In this document: positions 5,962-8,260 of the stretch, piece by piece | Layout: every line of letters starts with the position of its first letter | Numbering within the stretch: the first letter of the stretch is position 1 | Origin: JAEXNA01 sp050486105 | Lineage (GTDB): Bacteria; Vulcanimicrobiota; Xenobia; Xenobiales; JADMJV01 | DNA: 8,260 nucleotides | Assembly (NCBI GenBank): GCA_050486105.1 | Contig: JBJHCR010000287.1 | Location: forward strand, 1-8,260 | Direction of reading: 5' to 3' | Notes under the pieces: model-generated | What the model saw: only the letters and a program-made list of their open reading frames with translations | Database searches by the model: none | What the model was told of the DNA's origin: nothing | Program-made: the position numbers and the translations under genes

Positions 5962-6954
5962 ATGAATTCGTTGCCTTATATATTTTTCACACTCTTTGTT
6001 CTGTTGATTTGTGCCCAAGTGTTTTTCTACTTTGTGCCCTTTCCACTCTGGTTGAGCGCCAAGCTTTCCAGAGTTTCAGTGGGACTCTTCGAACTCTTCG
6101 TCATCAGGGTCTTTCGAAAGATTCCCCCGCACGAATTGATTCTCCCTGCGATCACCGCAGAATACGCGGGGATTCATATTTCCGTCACCCAACTTCAGAG
6201 TCACTATATGGCAGGCGGAAATGTGCGGAACGTTGTAGCCGCCCTCATCGCTGCTTCTAAGGCCAATATTCCCCTGGATTGGAATATGGCCACCGGCATC
6301 GATTTGGCTGGGCGAGACGTTTTGAGGGCGGTTCAGATGAGCGTCAACCCCAAGGTCATCACCACACCCCTCATCGAGGCCGTCTCCCACGATGGAATTC
6401 AAGTCAAGGCAGTGTGCCGAGTGACGGTCCGAGCTAACATCGAAAAACTCATCGGTTCGGCAGGCGAAGAAACGGTGATCGCCCGGGTCGGGGAAGGCAT
6501 CGTTACGGCCATCGGTAAGTCGCGAGACTTCAAGCAGGTGTTGGAGAATCCCGACCTCATCACTGAGGCGGTCTTGGATACAGGCCTCGATAACGGCACG
6601 GCCTTCGAGATCCTCTCCATCGATATCGCAGACATCGATGTGGGGGAGAATATCGGCGCTCGCCTACAGATCGACCAGGCCGAAGCCGACAAGAAAGTGG
6701 CCCAAGCCAGAGCAGAGCAACGCCGAGCCAACGCTATGGCCAGCCAAACCGAGATGAGAGCGCGCGTGGAAGAGATGCGAGCTAAGGTCGTGGAAGCCCA
6801 GGCCGAAGTTCCCGAGGCACTCTTTGAAGCACTCAGCAACGGACGCTTTTCGGTGATGGACTACTACAAGATGGAAAACATCATCGCTGACACCAAGATG
6901 AGAAGCCACATCTCACAAAATGATGCACCCCGAAGAGGAGGGAACAATGGATAA
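5962..6954 (+). CDS. floA: Flotillin-like FloA (SPFH family), full-length copy
   Basis: FloA is a membrane-anchored scaffold protein that oligomerises into functional membrane microdomains. The 330 residues are close to the B. subtilis FloA length, starting at ATG 5962 with GGGAGGG ending 8 bases upstream. One N-terminal hydrophobic hairpin/anchor (about 5-30, ending FVPFPLWLSA) is followed by the SPFH core. Visible family blocks include QLQSHYMAGGNV (77-88), GIDLAGRDVL (112-121), MSVNPKVI (126-133), AGEETVIARVGEGIV (167-181) and GTAFEILSIDIAD-DVG (212-228). A charged Ala/Glu/Arg coiled coil covers about 238-285. The conserved C-terminal tail (VMDYYKMENIIADTKMRS, 298-315) is present. The end of the gene contains the SD of floA2, and the stop overlaps the floA2 start, so translation is probably coupled. 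Confidence 0.96.
   Translation: MNSLPYIFFTLFVLLICAQVFFYFVPFPLWLSAKLSRVSVGLFELFVIRVFRKIPPHELILPAITAEYAGIHISVTQLQSHYMAGGNVRNVVAALIAASKANIPLDWNMATGIDLAGRDVLRAVQMSVNPKVITTPLIEAVSHDGIQVKAVCRVTVRANIEKLIGSAGEETVIARVGEGIVTAIGKSRDFKQVLENPDLITEAVLDTGLDNGTAFEILSIDIADIDVGENIGARLQIDQAEADKKVAQARAEQRRANAMASQTEMRARVEEMRAKVVEAQAEVPEALFEALSNGRFSVMDYYKMENIIADTKMRSHISQNDAPRRGGNNG
6935..6942 (+). promoter_or_regulatory. Shine-Dalgarno of floA2 inside floA1
   Basis: GAGGAGGG ends 4 bases before ATG 6947, within the last codons of floA1. It fixes this ATG as the floA2 start rather than the in-frame ATGs at 6920 and 6923. With the 8-base overlap ATGGATAA it supports translational coupling. Confidence 0.8.
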
Positions 6955-7846
6955 TCTTATTGGCCTGCTATTTATCGTTTTTATTGGTGGAGCTTTCTTT
7001 CTGAGCTATGTGCCCGTCGGTCTCTATGTTGAGGCTATGTCCAGCAAAGTTCAAGTCTCCTTGATGGACCTCTTTCTCATGCGTCTTCGAAGGGTCGACC
7101 CGGCTGAGATCGTCAAGCCGCTCATTATGGGCACCCAAGCCGGGCTGTCTGAGGTGAACGTCGAGAACCTGGAAGCTCACTTCCTGGCCGGTGGCAGGGT
7201 CGATCGCTTGGTTAGGGCGCTCATCGAGGCCAATAAGGCCCGTATCCCGCTTGATTTTCAGAGGGCGGCAGCCATCGACCTAGCTGGTCGTGATGTGCTC
7301 GAAGCCGTCTCAATGTCGGTGAATCCCAAGGTTATCCGAACCGAACCCATCGCCGCCATGGCCAAAGACGGAATTCAGGTTAAAGCGATTTGCCTGGTGA
7401 CCGTGAAGGCTAACATCGAGCGTCTCGTGGGAGGAGCCGGTGAAGAAACCATCTTGGCACGCATCGGAGAGGGAGTGGTAACCACCATCGGATCATCCGA
7501 GAGCCATAAGATGGTTTTGGAGAACCCCAACATCATCTCTCAACGGGTTGTGAGCAAGGGCTTGGATTCTGGAACAGCCTTCGAGATTCTCTCCATCGAC
7601 ATCATGGACCTCGATGTGGGGCGCAACATTGGGGCCCATCTTCAGATCGACCAAGCTGAGGCAGACAAGCAGATCGCTCAAGCACGAGCCGAGCAGCGTC
7701 GAGCCGAAGCGGCAGCCCGCGAGGAAGAAATGCGAGCCAACACCGAAGAACAGCGAGCACGTTTAGTGGCTGCGGAAGCAAGGGTTCCTCTAGGTTTGGC
7801 TGCAGCGCTTCGTTCGGGCCGCATGAACACTACCAGCGGAGGCTAG
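6947..7846 (+). CDS. floA: Second flotillin-like FloA paralogue, C-terminally shortened
   Basis: The 299-residue product of a tandem paralogue starts at ATG 6947, overlapping the floA1 stop by 8 bases. Residues 1-25 form the N-terminal membrane anchor. The SPFH core is intact: LEAHFLAGGRVDRLV (75-89), AIDLAGRDVLEAV (109-121), MSVNPKVI (123-130), GGAGEETILARIGEGVV (162-178) and GLDSGTAFEILSIDIMDLDVG (205-225). The Ala/Glu/Arg coiled coil at about 235-282 is also kept. The protein ends after RVPLGLAAALRSGRM and a short NTTSGG, so the conserved FloA tail present in FloA1 (VMDYY-MENI-ADT) is missing. By eye the core is closely similar to FloA1, and several core positions look nearer to B. subtilis FloA than FloA1 does. 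It may co-assemble with FloA1 or cap its oligomers; that role is inference. The next gene's GTG starts 4 bases past its stop. Confidence 0.94.
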   Translation: MDNLIGLLFIVFIGGAFFLSYVPVGLYVEAMSSKVQVSLMDLFLMRLRRVDPAEIVKPLIMGTQAGLSEVNVENLEAHFLAGGRVDRLVRALIEANKARIPLDFQRAAAIDLAGRDVLEAVSMSVNPKVIRTEPIAAMAKDGIQVKAICLVTVKANIERLVGGAGEETILARIGEGVVTTIGSSESHKMVLENPNIISQRVVSKGLDSGTAFEILSIDIMDLDVGRNIGAHLQIDQAEADKQIAQARAEQRRAEAAAREEEMRANTEEQRARLVAAEARVPLGLAAALRSGRMNTTSGG

Positions 7847-7849
7847 TTC

Positions 7850-8236
7850 GTGGACTTTTTCAAGCAGATGGCCGAGCAACTCAAGGAGCTCGAAGAAAAA
7901 CAGCGCCTCGCTCAGCTCGGACATTCTACTGCTGGTTCCCAAGGAAATTCGCCTAAGAACCAACAGCAAGCTAGAGAGCAGAGAGTTCAGAGGAAAACGC
8001 AGACGAGCAGGCAGAGGTCAGAGCAAAACATCAAGAGAACACCCCTGCCAGGTTCCCAAACGGACAACGAGTGTGTTCAGTCGGGACGGGACCGCAGAGC
8101 TTCGACACTGTCGATGGGCGGAGTTCAAGACTCCGGAGGGCCGTCGCTCTTGGAGGACCTGGGCAATAGGTTGGGAGAGGCTGTTCTGATGCAAGAGATA
8201 CTCGGCCCACCGAGGTCTCTCAAAGCCTGGGAATGA
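7850..8236 (+). CDS. Small disordered linker protein after floA, unknown function
   Basis: The 128-residue product starts at GTG 7850 with GGAGG ending 7 bases upstream and a gap of only 3 bases after floA2. I cannot assign a named family. Residues 1-24 form an amphipathic, charged helix (MAEQLKELEEKQRLAQL). Residues 25-95 are low-complexity, Gln/Arg/Ser/Asn-rich and probably disordered. Residues 96-125 are a compact predicted helix ending in EAVLMQEILGPPRSLKAW, by far the most conserved-looking part. The layout, two short helices joined by a flexible linker, suggests an adaptor or scaffold-binding peptide. Similar 'EILGPP' tails occur, to my recollection, in small hypothetical proteins near floA in other bacteria; a search is needed. 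There is no signal peptide or membrane segment, so it probably acts on the cytoplasmic face beside the flotillin coiled coils. Confidence 0.82.
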   Translation: MDFFKQMAEQLKELEEKQRLAQLGHSTAGSQGNSPKNQQQAREQRVQRKTQTSRQRSEQNIKRTPLPGSQTDNECVQSGRDRRASTLSMGGVQDSGGPSLLEDLGNRLGEAVLMQEILGPPRSLKAWE

Positions 8237-8260
8237 ACCTCAGTCCGAACAGTATTCAGG
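8233..8260 (+). CDS. Possible start of the next operon gene (partial)
   Basis: ATG 8233-8235 overlaps the preceding TGA in an ATGA arrangement, the classic junction for coupled translation. It opens a frame reading MNLSPNSIQ up to the window edge. Only nine codons are visible and no strong SD sits at ideal spacing (GAGGT at 8212-8216 is 16 bases upstream), so this is a suggestion only. The product is unknown. Confidence 0.3.

Overview
The window looks like chromosomal DNA from a diderm (Gram-negative-type) bacterium. The evidence is a heptose epimerase for lipopolysaccharide inner core, a lipobox-bearing esterase, dense gene packing, and frequent GTG starts with strong Shine-Dalgarno (SD) sequences. 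I cannot name the lineage. The pairing of FloA-type flotillins (best studied in Firmicutes) with an LPS heptose gene points to a non-Firmicute or deep-branching diderm. No rRNA, tRNA, CRISPR array, insertion sequence or phage gene was seen.

Layout. Positions 1-100 may hold the last 32 codons of a forward gene whose stop overlaps the stop of hldD. hldD (97-1137, reverse) encodes ADP-L-glycero-D-manno-heptose 6-epimerase. Divergent from it, a GDSL/TesA-like lipoprotein esterase (about 1177-1860) is followed after 34 bp by a large gene (1895-4486). That gene encodes an 863-residue fusion of a DHH/DHHA1 phosphoesterase module, two CBS domains and a class II tRNA nucleotidyltransferase, an architecture like the A-adding enzyme of Aquifex.

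The 4487-5184 stretch is an accessory patch on the reverse strand. It holds a 107-residue helical protein with heptad-spaced tryptophans (4523-4846). Upstream lies a tiny CxxCH-containing reading frame (4865-5035) that appears interrupted by a one-base frame change; if restored, it would end inside the start of the 107-residue gene.

The right third is a tight forward operon: nfeD (5185-5946), floA1 (5962-6954), floA2 (6947-7846) and a 128-residue unrecognised protein (7850-8236). A further gene may start at 8233. NfeD and FloA form a known membrane-microdomain partnership. Here it is elaborated by a tandem second flotillin that has lost the conserved C-terminal tail, and by a disordered linker protein joined by a 3-bp gap. 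The flotillin cluster and the interrupted CxxCH/Trp-heptad pair beside it are the most interesting parts of the window.
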